Source of the DNA: Salipaludibacillus keqinensis
Lineage (GTDB): Bacteria > Bacillota > Bacilli > Bacillales > Salisediminibacteriaceae
NCBI RefSeq assembly: GCF_003226325.1
Contig: NZ_PDOD01000001.1
Coordinates: 1,364,001 to 1,428,000, forward strand
Length of the DNA: 64,000 nucleotides
Direction of reading: 5' to 3'
Shown: one piece after another, positions 17,168 to 25,411 of the stretch
How the letters are laid out: every line of letters begins with the position of its first letter
How positions within the stretch are numbered: the stretch's first letter is position 1
Program-made: the position numbers and the translations under genes
The notes under the pieces: model-generated
Told to the model about the DNA's origin: nothing
The model's database searches: none
The model's input: the letters and a program-made list of their open reading frames with translations, nothing else

Positions 17168-18809
17168 CCATCCATACCTCTCCCTCTTCATACGTCATTT
17201 GCTCAGGGTACCTTAAATTAATCGCCTCATCTTTCAAGTGTTGCGGTGGATCTTCTGTCAATAGTGAAACTACAAATACGAGAATGAAGTTAACGGTAAC
17301 ACCGAACACACCCGCACCTGTATCTTCTATCCCAAAGAGGATAAAGCCGTTCATCGCCAAGAAGATATAAATGAGCGTAGTGAACAATCCGCCTAGCATA
17401 CCAGCAACGGCACCTTTTGAATTAATTCTTGACCACCACACTCCAAGGAATAGTACTGGAAAGAATGTGCCACCTGCCAAAGCGAAAGCCCATGCAACAA
17501 TTTGAGTGATCACTCCCGGCGGATCAAGGGCAAGTATACCAGCGACTATAGTTGCAACGAAGATAGCAATTCGACCTGCTTTTAAGCGCCTTGCATCCGT
17601 CGCCTTCGGGTTAACGAGACGATAGTAAATGTCATGAGCAAAGGAGGATGATACGGTGATGAGCAATCCGCCCGCAGTTGATAAAGCGGCTGCCATCGCA
17701 CCTGCTGCAATCATCCCGATAACAAATGTACCAAGGTTAGCAATTTCTGGTGTGGCCATGACGACAATATCAGCATCAATAATAAGGTCTTCCCACATGA
17801 GCTCGCCTTGCTCACCTGAAGCAGTTATTTCAAGCAGCCCAGTATTCACCCATGCTTCTGTCCAAGCAGGTAGGTCATCAAGGGGCTGCCCGACAACATC
17901 GTTCATAATGACAAAGCGAGAAAAAGCTGCGTAAACCGGAGCCGACAAGTATAGAATCCCGATGAATAATAATGCCCATGCCCCGCTCCAGCGAGCTGCT
18001 TTCATCGTCGAGACCGTGTAGAACCTTACAATCACGTGTGGGAGGGCCGCTGTTCCTACCATTAACGTAAAGAGTAAAGCTAAAAATTGGGCGCGACTGC
18101 CCTCATCAAAAGGGGCAAAATATTCAGATAAGCCAAGCTCTCTATCAATCGCCCCTAAATTATCGACGACACTTCCATATGTAAGCCAAGGAAGAGGATT
18201 ACCAGTTATTTGTAATGACATAAACACAATGGGAATGACATATGCCGTAATTAAAATAAGATATTGGGCAACTTGTGTCCACGTTACCCCCTTCATTCCC
18301 CCGAGAGTAGCATAAATAGCTATAATAAATACACCGATTAATACACCAATCCAAGAAGGTATACTAAGTAGTCGGCCTATCACAACCCCCGAACCTGCCA
18401 ACTGTCCGATTAAATAAGTAAAACTAATGATAATCGTTGCAATTGCTGCAATTAATCGAGCCACGTTACTATCAAACCGGTCTCCGATAAATTCTGGTAC
18501 TGTAAAACGACCGAATTTCCTAAGTTGTGGCGCAAGGAGAAAGGTTAGAAGCAAATATCCTCCGGTCCACCCCATAATGTAAGCTAACCCGTCATAGCCC
18601 ATCAGCATGACCGTTCCTGCCATCCCGATAAATGACGCTGCGCTCATCCAATCCCCACCGATGGCCATCCCGTTCCAAAATGCAGGGACTCCCCGGCTTG
18701 CGACGTAGAAGTCAGATGTTACTTTTGCACGGTGATATACCGAGATGCCAATGTAAAGAGCAAATGTCAAAATAATCAGCGTGAGAGAAACTAAGGCTTG
18801 TTGATCCAT
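17148..18809 (-). CDS. Sodium/solute symporter, acetate-permease-like large subunit
   Basis: A 553-residue SSS-family transporter with about 13 membrane segments, of the subgroup that works with a DUF4212 small subunit. Conserved features include GGDWMSAASFIGMAG near 51-65 and GGMKGVTWTQ near 167-176. Likely cargo is acetate or another short carboxylate; the exact substrate cannot be read. GGAGG precedes the ATG. The operon is DUF4212, symporter, DUF294, exonuclease. A strong cre site upstream predicts CcpA repression. Confidence 0.92.
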   Translation of the reverse strand: MDQQALVSLTLIILTFALYIGISVYHRAKVTSDFYVASRGVPAFWNGMAIGGDWMSAASFIGMAGTVMLMGYDGLAYIMGWTGGYLLLTFLLAPQLRKFGRFTVPEFIGDRFDSNVARLIAAIATIIISFTYLIGQLAGSGVVIGRLLSIPSWIGVLIGVFIIAIYATLGGMKGVTWTQVAQYLILITAYVIPIVFMSLQITGNPLPWLTYGSVVDNLGAIDRELGLSEYFAPFDEGSRAQFLALLFTLMVGTAALPHVIVRFYTVSTMKAARWSGAWALLFIGILYLSAPVYAAFSRFVIMNDVVGQPLDDLPAWTEAWVNTGLLEITASGEQGELMWEDLIIDADIVVMATPEIANLGTFVIGMIAAGAMAAALSTAGGLLITVSSSFAHDIYYRLVNPKATDARRLKAGRIAIFVATIVAGILALDPPGVITQIVAWAFALAGGTFFPVLFLGVWWSRINSKGAVAGMLGGLFTTLIYIFLAMNGFILFGIEDTGAGVFGVTVNFILVFVVSLLTEDPPQHLKDEAINLRYPEQMTYEEGEVWMDDSSGK

Positions 18810-18871
18810 CTAAAGGTTACCTCCTTAAAATTCAACTATTTTATCCATCAAGTCGAAAATGTTTTTTTCAA

Positions 18872-19177
18872 TTAATGGTCTGATCCCCCTCCGCTGATTT
18901 GTTCGTTACGAGACTCATCAATCCCGAATTTCCTATCTACTCGATCGTTGATCACAGCATTTAAAAATAACAAAACAATAAACGTTGCGACGGCTCCCTG
19001 AGCCCCCATGTAATAATGTGCAGGCATTCCCAAAATATAAATACCACTTTGATTCAGAGGTTCCGCAAAGAACACAATACCAAACGAAACGAGAAAACCG
19101 ATCGTTAAAAAAGTCACTATTAATTTCACTCGTGCCCTAAAATATCTATCCGCTACATCCTTTTCAATCTTTCTCAT
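18872..19177 (-). CDS. DUF4212 small subunit of the sodium/solute symporter
   Basis: A 101-residue protein with two membrane segments (about 17-39 and 53-76) separated by the conserved AEPLNQSGIYILGMPAHYYMGAQGAV. DUF4212 proteins are always found next to the large subunit of this symporter type and are presumed to form part of it. GGAGG lies nine bases before the ATG. First gene of its operon. Confidence 0.93.
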   Translation of the reverse strand: MRKIEKDVADRYFRARVKLIVTFLTIGFLVSFGIVFFAEPLNQSGIYILGMPAHYYMGAQGAVATFIVLLFLNAVINDRVDRKFGIDESRNEQISGGGSDH

Positions 19178-19303
19178 CGACCAAAACCTCCTTAATACTT
19201 TTTTAGTCCATCATTAACGAATATTATAGGAACTGATATCAATTAAATATGGCATGTATCCCCTCCCATTTTCATTAGACTCAACTATGTTATCGAGGAA
19301 TAA

Positions 19304-19317
19304 AGTAAACGCTTTCA
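19304..19317 (-). promoter_or_regulatory. CcpA site (cre) upstream of the symporter operon
   Basis: On the minus strand TGAAAGCGTTTACT fits the cre consensus very closely. It lies 127 bp upstream of the DUF4212 start and between that gene and the preceding small gene, so it can act on the symporter operon. Confidence 0.75.
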
Positions 19318-19347
19318 TTTTATGTAATAAATATCTACTCCGTTAAT

Positions 19348-19641
19348 TCAGTTATGGGGATTAGCTGTTTTTGTGAGATGCCCTCTCGATCGCTTTCGAC
19401 AATTTTGGCAAATAAGTAACGGAGTTTTTCGTTCAGCGATCATCAGGTTCATTAATAGGAGTGCCGGAATAAATAACAAAAAGAGTAAATCGAATAGGAA
19501 TGCTATCGCCACTGTAACGATTACAGGAAAAATTGACGTCATGATAAAGTAACGATATTTTGAAATAATCATAACTTGTCCACTTTCACATGCTCTGCAT
19601 CGAAGAGAGGCCTGTTTCTCACTTTCTACTGTGTGGGACAT
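19348..19641 (-). CDS. Small membrane protein with two Cys-x2-Cys pairs
   Basis: A 97-residue protein of unknown function. An N-terminal CRAC pair and a C-terminal CQNC pair, like a split zinc ribbon, flank two membrane segments (about 32-50 and 52-68). GGGAGG lies eight bases before the ATG. It lies upstream of the symporter operon on the same strand, but a cre site and 170 bp separate them. It forms a pair with the small membrane gene at 19661. Confidence 0.7.
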   Translation of the reverse strand: MSHTVESEKQASLRCRACESGQVMIISKYRYFIMTSIFPVIVTVAIAFLFDLLFLLFIPALLLMNLMIAERKTPLLICQNCRKRSRGHLTKTANPHN

Positions 19642-19660
19642 TTATTCATCCTCCCTTCAC

Positions 19661-19843
19661 CTATCTCAAGCTAAAAATAAACCTTACCGTTTCCATAAAT
19701 GGTAAAGGAACCAGTGCAATTTGAATGACTAAATAAGCACCCATCGCAAAAAAAGGTAGCATAAGTAAAATCGGCTTTTTATATTTAATAGTTAATACAA
19801 CCGTTACTATCGCAAAAATCCAAAAGATAATGAGTGTCGACAC
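19661..19843 (-). CDS. Small two-pass membrane protein, unknown
   Basis: A 60-residue protein, almost entirely hydrophobic, with two membrane segments (about 3-19 and 26-48). The start is GTG with AAGGAGG seven bases upstream. The gene at 19348 follows after 19 bp, so the two are probably co-transcribed. No recognisable family. Confidence 0.65.
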   Translation of the reverse strand: MSTLIIFWIFAIVTVVLTIKYKKPILLMLPFFAMGAYLVIQIALVPLPFMETVRFIFSLR

Positions 19844-20079
19844 TTTCCTTCCTCCTTATTTTAGAAATTTTAATTACACTTTTGATCATAGCAACACTTT
19901 CAGTTCCCAATTTTATGTAATTGCACTATTACTATCACATTATTTCAAAAATTCTGATAAAAAGTCAATAAGTTTCTACAAACCATGTGTTTATCTCCTA
20001 CAATACTGACAATTTATTTGCTTTTATGATGCGGAAAACGTCGCAGATAGTGAATTTCTAATGACAGTTTTGACAATAC

Positions 20080-20127
20080 AAAAAGGAGCTGTCCTCAAAA
20101 GTTGTACTTTTGGGACAGCTCCTTTAT
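20080..20127 (-). terminator. Long terminator hairpin after the STAS gene
   Basis: A 13-bp outer stem (20082-20094 with 20113-20125) and a 7-bp inner stem CAAAAGT/ACTTTTG. TTTTTGTATTG follows on the minus strand. The stop of the STAS gene lies inside the stem. Confidence 0.88.
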
Positions 20128-20879
20128 AAATATTCTGCTATGAGCCATTTTTTAATGGCGATTTTTGCTGAATGAGCGAAATCAATTTGTAATTCATTTC
20201 GATATGGTTTTAAGTGCAGAGCATGTCTAGGCGATAAACCGATCATAACAACATGAATGCCCATTTGTTCAAAGACAAGAATTAAGTCTTTTAATTCCCT
20301 TACACCCTCTTCTTGAATATTTCCAACTCCCGTAAAGTCGATTAAAACTCTTTCAGGCTGGCTGACATACGCCCTCTTAAAAACATTATCTTTTATGGCG
20401 ACAAGTTTTTCTTCGGACAAATCTCCAAACACTGGTAATAATCCAAGATTATCACTCAATTCAATATAGGGACCCGATAATTCATTTGACCGGTCAACCA
20501 TTTTAGAGAATTTCTCTTTCTTCTCGAATAGTTGGAAGTTCGTATCGTTTAGTCTGTTTTGCATGTCTGTTAATTGGTTTTGAACAAGCTGATATTGTTC
20601 CTCTATAGGGACAAATAGACAAAAAGCTTCTTCCCCGCTCTTCTGAATAAATGCTTTGTATAATGCAAGCGGTGAATGCTTTGTGATCAGATTCAGTTCG
20701 AAATCCAACTGTTCAACATCGTGAGCCAACATCGCCTTTAACTTATCGTGGCTATCAGCATCAACAATGTCCAGTAAATCATTCGTGTATTGGAAAGTAT
20801 GTTCTGCTTGATCAGATCTTTCAACGATTTGAAAGTCTTGAGTTATTCTAAATAACGGAAGAGGTATTCGCTTTTCCAT
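20124..20879 (-). CDS. Stressosome-type STAS-domain protein (RsbR-like)
   Basis: About 250 residues from the preferred start. The N-terminal part (1-110) is a sensor-like domain I cannot name, followed by a helical linker (about 110-135) and a C-terminal STAS domain with the RsbR pattern LLPVFGDL...RVLIDFTGVG...LSPRHALHL. The position that is a phosphorylated Thr in RsbRA (in VVDTMVAHH) appears to be Glu here (IQEEGVREL). The frame is open to 20933; the ATG at 20877-20879 with AGGCGGG upstream is preferred. It overlaps the upstream B12-binding gene by about 30 bp, so the products probably work together. Confidence 0.85.
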   Translation of the reverse strand: MEKRIPLPLFRITQDFQIVERSDQAEHTFQYTNDLLDIVDADSHDKLKAMLAHDVEQLDFELNLITKHSPLALYKAFIQKSGEEAFCLFVPIEEQYQLVQNQLTDMQNRLNDTNFQLFEKKEKFSKMVDRSNELSGPYIELSDNLGLLPVFGDLSEEKLVAIKDNVFKRAYVSQPERVLIDFTGVGNIQEEGVRELKDLILVFEQMGIHVVMIGLSPRHALHLKPYRNELQIDFAHSAKIAIKKWLIAEYL

Positions 20880-21537
20880 CCGAGTCATCCCGCCTAATCG
20901 TTTTATCTTTGTTAAACCAAGTTTGTAGTTCATTTAAATTTTCAATGAAAGTGGTGTTAGGCGGTCCAATCGATGAGAAGTCATACTGATGCATTAAGCG
21001 ACCTCCCACAAGGATTTCAGGCTCATAATCAAGTTCACTGAATTTCTTTAAATATGCTGTTAATGCCTCAATTCGATAAGCGAGAGCAAAGGATAGACCA
21101 ATTACTGCCGGCTTCCATGTTTCAACTTGTTCCATGACATGATCAATGGATAGATTGGATTGATAGTACTTTACATTCCAATCCTTTTCGCGAAACAAGA
21201 TAGATACCATCTTTAAACCTAGATAGTGGTACTCATCTTGCACGGTGAAAAACATCGCTTTAGGAGTTGTTTCTTGAAAGTCGGAATGTTGAACGAGGTC
21301 ATACTCCGTTTGCGATAACACAAAATCACACACAGCCGTAGCAAGGTGTTCATCAGCAACGGTAATTTTGTTTTGTTGCCACAGCATACCTATTTCGTGC
21401 ATAGCAGGTGTAATCAATTCGTTATATATAGTAAATCTCGAGTGATGTTCTCGTTGATTTTGCACAATACGCAAAGAGGCAGCATGATCACCTTTTAGTA
21501 GCGCATCGACAAATGTTTCAGTTGTCTTTTGCATCAA
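20848..21537 (-). CDS. Cobalamin-binding protein with photoreceptor signature
   Basis: A 229-residue protein made of a helical cap domain (about 1-85) and a Rossmann-type B12-binding domain (about 90-205). The cap has W53-x9-E63-H64, the Wx9EH signature of adenosylcobalamin photoreceptors of the CarH/LitR kind. The B12 domain has E-x-H104-x2-G, where H104 would be the lower cobalt ligand (the usual first Asp is Glu), then GLS at 147-149 and GG at 178-179. It lacks the MerR DNA-binding domain of CarH. The overlapping STAS gene is the likely output. An 18-bp palindrome lies 35 bp upstream. Confidence 0.88.
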   Translation of the reverse strand: MMQKTTETFVDALLKGDHAASLRIVQNQREHHSRFTIYNELITPAMHEIGMLWQQNKITVADEHLATAVCDFVLSQTEYDLVQHSDFQETTPKAMFFTVQDEYHYLGLKMVSILFREKDWNVKYYQSNLSIDHVMEQVETWKPAVIGLSFALAYRIEALTAYLKKFSELDYEPEILVGGRLMHQYDFSSIGPPNTTFIENLNELQTWFNKDKTIRRDDSDGKANTSSVI

Positions 21538-21571
21538 TCATATCACCTCATAAAGGAATACTTCAACAAGA

Positions 21572-21589
21572 TTTACATTTGAATGTAAA
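21572..21589. promoter_or_regulatory. Palindromic operator candidate between the B12-binding and MFS genes
   Basis: TTTACATT-TG-AATGTAAA has perfect 8-bp arms around a 2-bp centre. It lies in the 160-bp divergent interval, 35-52 bp upstream of the B12-binding gene and about 110 bp upstream of the MFS start. The binding regulator is not in the window as far as I can tell. Confidence 0.6.
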
Positions 21590-21697
21590 CCATTGATCCT
21601 TTTACTTTAACATATTTTAGAATCTTGTGTTTTGCAGGTTTCTTTACTATGGAAATTTAATCATTGTATAGTAGAGAAAGAAAGAGAGGTAAACGAG

Positions 21698-22861
21698 ATG
21701 ACGAAATTCTTATACATTATTATTGTTGTAGCATTTTTAGATACTTTTATTCAATTACCAATTATCACACCTTACGCCCAAGAGTTAGGAGCATCTCATA
21801 TTCTTACAGGGGGGATCATCGCCGTCTATTCCCTATCCAATATGATCGGTAATGTCTTAGGTGGACATTGGATTGACCGCTTCGGACGGAAAAAAATACT
21901 TTTAACGGCCATGATCCTCGTTGCGGTCATCTTATGCTTTTATCCATTAGCACAATCAGGGGGACAACTATTTGTAGTAAGACTCATTCACGGTTTAGCT
22001 GGAGGGGCTTTAATTCCTGCAGCTTTCGCATACATTGGAGATTCTACAGGCAAAGAAGGGCGTGGGAAGACCATGGCCTATACAGGTGCTTGCATAGGAA
22101 CGGCTGCAATTATTGGACCTGCCTTAGGTGGGGTCATTGCTTCTGTCTCATCCATTGACTATGTATTTATCCTTGTTTCATCTCTGTTCATCATAACTTC
22201 GATTCTAATAGTGAAGTATGTCAAAGAGTCTTACTCAGCTCCGGAGCTTGGAAGTATGTCCCTGTCCCACTTTATACCTCTTTTAAAACAGCCTTTGTTG
22301 ATTCAAGCTTGTCTTTCGGCTTTTGCCCTAATGGTAAGTAATGGGACACTGGCCTTTGCGCTACCTTTAAAAGTTGAGGTTATGGGATTAACTTCTTCCA
22401 CTACAGGACTTTTGTTAAGTATTTTTGGCATCGTAGCTTTAATTGTTTTCTTAACTCCAATAAACAAATTGTTTGATCGTTTTCAGCCGATGATGTTGAT
22501 TATAACTGGGATAGCCCTCATAGGGGCCTCACTAATTGCTCTTAGTATCTTTCATTCAGTAACCATCGTTACATTCGCAATGATTGTGTATGGTCTTGGT
22601 TTTGCTTTTATCTTCCCGTCAATGAATCGAATTGTTGCAGACGTTTCGACTAAAATTGACCGAGGGAAAGCATACGGTATTTTCTATGCCTGCTTTTCTT
22701 TAGGGGTAGTAGCGGGTTCGTTTATTTCAGGGACCGTCGCTGAAATTTGGGGCCTGCCATTTCTAGTTAGCTCCCTTATCGTACTAATAATAGGAGGGAT
22801 ATTATTTTTTATGGCCAAAACAGGTCACACGCTATTTAAAAAAGATCTCATCCGTTCATGA
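21698..22861 (+). CDS. MFS drug/solute exporter
   Basis: A 387-residue major facilitator protein with about 12 membrane segments. The loop 2-3 signature GGHWIDRFGRKK and the antiporter-type motif in segment 5 (GACIGTAAIIGPALGG) place it with 12-segment proton-antiport exporters. The frame is open from 21632, but AGAGAGG lies eight bases before the ATG at 21698. Its last 37 bp overlap the 3' end of the convergent hydrolase gene. Substrate unknown. Confidence 0.88.
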   Translation: MTKFLYIIIVVAFLDTFIQLPIITPYAQELGASHILTGGIIAVYSLSNMIGNVLGGHWIDRFGRKKILLTAMILVAVILCFYPLAQSGGQLFVVRLIHGLAGGALIPAAFAYIGDSTGKEGRGKTMAYTGACIGTAAIIGPALGGVIASVSSIDYVFILVSSLFIITSILIVKYVKESYSAPELGSMSLSHFIPLLKQPLLIQACLSAFALMVSNGTLAFALPLKVEVMGLTSSTTGLLLSIFGIVALIVFLTPINKLFDRFQPMMLIITGIALIGASLIALSIFHSVTIVTFAMIVYGLGFAFIFPSMNRIVADVSTKIDRGKAYGIFYACFSLGVVAGSFISGTVAEIWGLPFLVSSLIVLIIGGILFFMAKTGHTLFKKDLIRS

Positions 22862-23763
22862 ACAAGAATTCTGATTTCTTCTCGTTCATTTAATAATTGG
22901 TGGCGACCAGACGGAAAGATAGCCACTTGTAAATTTTGGCACTTATGTTTGTAGAAGTGTACGTTCTTCTTCCAATCAACGGTGGTATCTTTCTCACCTT
23001 GCAAGAAATAGACTGGTATTGTCAGAACTGGGCATTTGATAATATAGTGCTGCCACTGCTCCATTGCTTTCATCCAGTCCGACTTCAACCACTTAACTTG
23101 CAAAGGATCCTGTTTAATGAATTTCTGGTACAGAAGGTCTTGGGAATTTTTCTTGAAGCGTCTTTTTTGCTTAGGAATATACTTCCCAAGCATCTTCAGC
23201 GTGCCTTTGACTAAGTTCCACCGATAAGGAAAATATAAAGGCGCGACTAATATCAACCTCTCTAGTAAGACCTTCTTTTCACTAGCGGCATGAAACAAAA
23301 TGGCGCCGCCAGTACTATGCCCTAATCCGATCACTCTTGACCGTTGCAGTCTATCACGAATAAATCGATCCCCTTTTTCAACAGCTTCAACATATTCATC
23401 AAAGGCTGCAATGGTTCCTGATTCCCCTTGAGAAAACCCGTGTCCAGGCAAATCGATCGTGACGACTTCATAGCCATTGGCTAATAAATTATTCACCGTG
23501 CGGCTTAAACCCCCAGAATGATCTAAATACCCGTGAACAAATAACACCGTCCCTTTCGCTTTTGTCTTCAAAAATGCCTGAATAAAGATATCTTTCTCAT
23601 GAGAACACACGTGCCCACATTGATATAAATCAAAGTTAACAAGATTAAATGAGTAGTAATCCAAATACTCGTGAATACAGGGATGGTTCATATGAGGGTT
23701 TCGTTCATCAAGATTAAAAGTGGCTTCATTCATTTTGTCTATCCATTCGGTCGTTGGCTGCAT
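22825..23763 (-). CDS. Alpha/beta hydrolase, lysophospholipase-like
   Basis: A 312-residue serine hydrolase. The oxyanion-side motif is VHGYLDHSGG, the nucleophile elbow is GHSTGG, and the C-terminal acid and His are in GEKDTTV and GRHQLLNE. This is the monoglyceride-lipase/lysophospholipase pattern. A TTG frame opening at 23790 is less likely than the ATG at 23761-23763, which has GGAGG eight bases upstream. No signal peptide is visible. Substrate unknown. Confidence 0.88.
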   Translation of the reverse strand: MQPTTEWIDKMNEATFNLDERNPHMNHPCIHEYLDYYSFNLVNFDLYQCGHVCSHEKDIFIQAFLKTKAKGTVLFVHGYLDHSGGLSRTVNNLLANGYEVVTIDLPGHGFSQGESGTIAAFDEYVEAVEKGDRFIRDRLQRSRVIGLGHSTGGAILFHAASEKKVLLERLILVAPLYFPYRWNLVKGTLKMLGKYIPKQKRRFKKNSQDLLYQKFIKQDPLQVKWLKSDWMKAMEQWQHYIIKCPVLTIPVYFLQGEKDTTVDWKKNVHFYKHKCQNLQVAIFPSGRHQLLNEREEIRILVHERMRSFLNSV

Positions 23764-23839
23764 CTTGAAATCCTCCGTTAATTTGGTCAACTATCTTTTC
23801 TATATCCTATTCTACTGTAATTAAGGAAACTCTGAAAGA

Positions 23840-23876
23840 ATAAGGAAAAGGAGACAGGATCCCTGCCTCCTTCAAA
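23840..23876 (-). terminator. Terminator of the PfpI-family gene
   Basis: AAGGAG-ACAGG pairs with CTG-CTCCTT around an ATCC loop; CTTTTCCTT follows on the minus strand. Confidence 0.65.
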
Positions 23877-23881
23877 CACAT

Positions 23882-24403
23882 CTATTTAGCTATCGCCTCA
23901 ACTAACGCTCTTCCATAAGCAGGAAGGTCAGGCGGTCTGCGACTTGAAACGAGCGGTCCATCTACAACCACTTCTTCATTATGCCACGTAGCTCCAGCAT
24001 TCACCATATCGTCTTTAATTCCTGGCGTGCTGGTCACATTTTTACCTTTCAATATATCAGCAGAGATCAACACCCATCCTGCATGACAAATTTGACCGAT
24101 GACTCTTTTTTGTTCATGCATGTACGTAACCATAGCAAGAACTTCTTTATATCTTCTTAGTTTATCAGGCGCCCATCCCCCTGGCACGAGAATGGCATCA
24201 TATTCTTCTATATTAATTTGTTCAAAGGAATAATCCGAAACGACTGGCACTCCGTTTTTACCTGTATAAGTTGTTTCTGCTTCTTTTCCCGCAATGTGAG
24301 AGATCGCTCCTTCTTCTTGAAGACGATAATGTGGATAAATCAGCTCAGAGTCTTCAAATTCATGCTCAATGACAGTGAGTACTTTTTTTCCTTGCAATTT
24401 CAT
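23882..24403 (-). CDS. DJ-1/PfpI family protein (general stress protein 18-like)
   Basis: A 173-residue class I glutamine-amidotransferase-like protein. The nucleophile elbow Cys with neighbouring His is seen in GQICHAGWVL (near residue 105), and an acidic partner in VIEHEFEDSE. Relatives act as deglycases, chaperones or peptidases and are often stress-induced. The GTG at 24412 is possible, but GAGG lies eight bases before the ATG at 24403. Monocistronic. Confidence 0.88.
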   Translation of the reverse strand: MKLQGKKVLTVIEHEFEDSELIYPHYRLQEEGAISHIAGKEAETTYTGKNGVPVVSDYSFEQINIEEYDAILVPGGWAPDKLRRYKEVLAMVTYMHEQKRVIGQICHAGWVLISADILKGKNVTSTPGIKDDMVNAGATWHNEEVVVDGPLVSSRRPPDLPAYGRALVEAIAK

Positions 24404-24483
24404 CCTTAACACCTCTTCCTAAAAACTTTTTCTGTTGTAATCTACCCTTTAACGATTTATTTCAATCTATTTTTTGTTAGTGC

Positions 24484-25131
24484 TTATCTCAGTCCTTCCC
24501 ACTCTTCATAAAATTGTTCTAAAAAATGTTCTAAATAAGCATGACGACGTTGAGCCATCTCTCTTCCTGTGCTTGTCTTCATCTGAGAAGACAGCGTCAA
24601 TAACTTTTCATAAAAATGGTTAATCGCCGTTGACGCTCCCAGTCTGTATTCTTCCTTCGTCATATCCTCTCTCGGTTGTTCACTTGGCAAATACATCGCA
24701 TCTCCTTTATGCCCTGCAAACATAAAGCACCGGGCTACACCAATTGCACCAATTGCATCCAAGCGGTCCGCGTCTTGCACTACCATTCCCTCAAGGCTAG
24801 CTGGAGGTGAATTATGGCCTCCTTTAAACGATACCGTATCCATTACGCTCATCACTTGATGAACTCGTTTCATAGATAGATCCTGTTGTGAAAGCCAGTT
24901 TAGGACGAAATTTCTCCCCTCTTCTTCTGAAGGGTGAAATTTATCATCACCAGCGTCATGTAACAGAGCCGCTAATTCGCAAATAAAAGGGTCTGCTCCC
25001 TCCTCTTCTGCTATTTTCAAAGCATTTTTTCTCACTCTGTCCGTATGGTACCAATCGTGGCCCGTGGAATCCCCTTCAAATAACTGCATGACCCAATTTT
25101 CTGCTTTTCTAATCATATCCGTCATACTCAT
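24484..25131 (-). CDS. HD-domain phosphohydrolase (YedJ-like)
   Basis: A 215-residue metal-dependent phosphohydrolase. HD-domain ligands are H29 in HDWYHTDRV, H58 and D59 in ALLHDAGDD, and a later Asp in VQDADRLDAIGAIGVARCF. This last motif is typical of the YedJ/YpgQ subgroup, reported to act on nucleotides. The ATG is preceded by a purine-rich GGAG. It lies divergently from the 2-oxoacid oxidoreductase operon. Confidence 0.88.
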   Translation of the reverse strand: MSMTDMIRKAENWVMQLFEGDSTGHDWYHTDRVRKNALKIAEEEGADPFICELAALLHDAGDDKFHPSEEEGRNFVLNWLSQQDLSMKRVHQVMSVMDTVSFKGGHNSPPASLEGMVVQDADRLDAIGAIGVARCFMFAGHKGDAMYLPSEQPREDMTKEEYRLGASTAINHFYEKLLTLSSQMKTSTGREMAQRRHAYLEHFLEQFYEEWEGLR

Positions 25132-25324
25132 TCTCCTTCTAATAATTGTATAATTATTATTATATATTAATATTTATTCAATCATGAAATCTGTATTATC
25201 CTGTACTAATACTCCCAGTAGACCTGTTATACAAAAAACCACTATGTGAAACTTAGAACAATCAAAGGTTTTATCCTTTTCAAAAAAAGTGTAGCATTTT
25301 CTAAATTCAAACATTCTGTGAATT

Positions 25325-25340
25325 TGTGACTTATATCATA
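25325..25340 (+). promoter_or_regulatory. Weak FNR-like site before the 2-oxoacid oxidoreductase operon
   Basis: TGTGA-CTTATA-TCATA has one perfect and one degenerate CRP/FNR half-site. Its centre is 41.5 bp upstream of the start predicted from a TATACT at 25362-25367. Much weaker than the sites of hcp and ric. Confidence 0.35.
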
Positions 25341-25411
25341 TCTTTTTATACAATCGTTTTCTATACTTGAACCTAGGGAGTTAGTCAATTTCTTTGAAAG
25401 GGGATTACGTA

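Noticed and set aside
17168-17191. Upstream ATG of the second DUF294 gene
   Set aside because: No ribosome binding site serves it, while GGGAGAGG is well placed for the ATG at 17165-17167.
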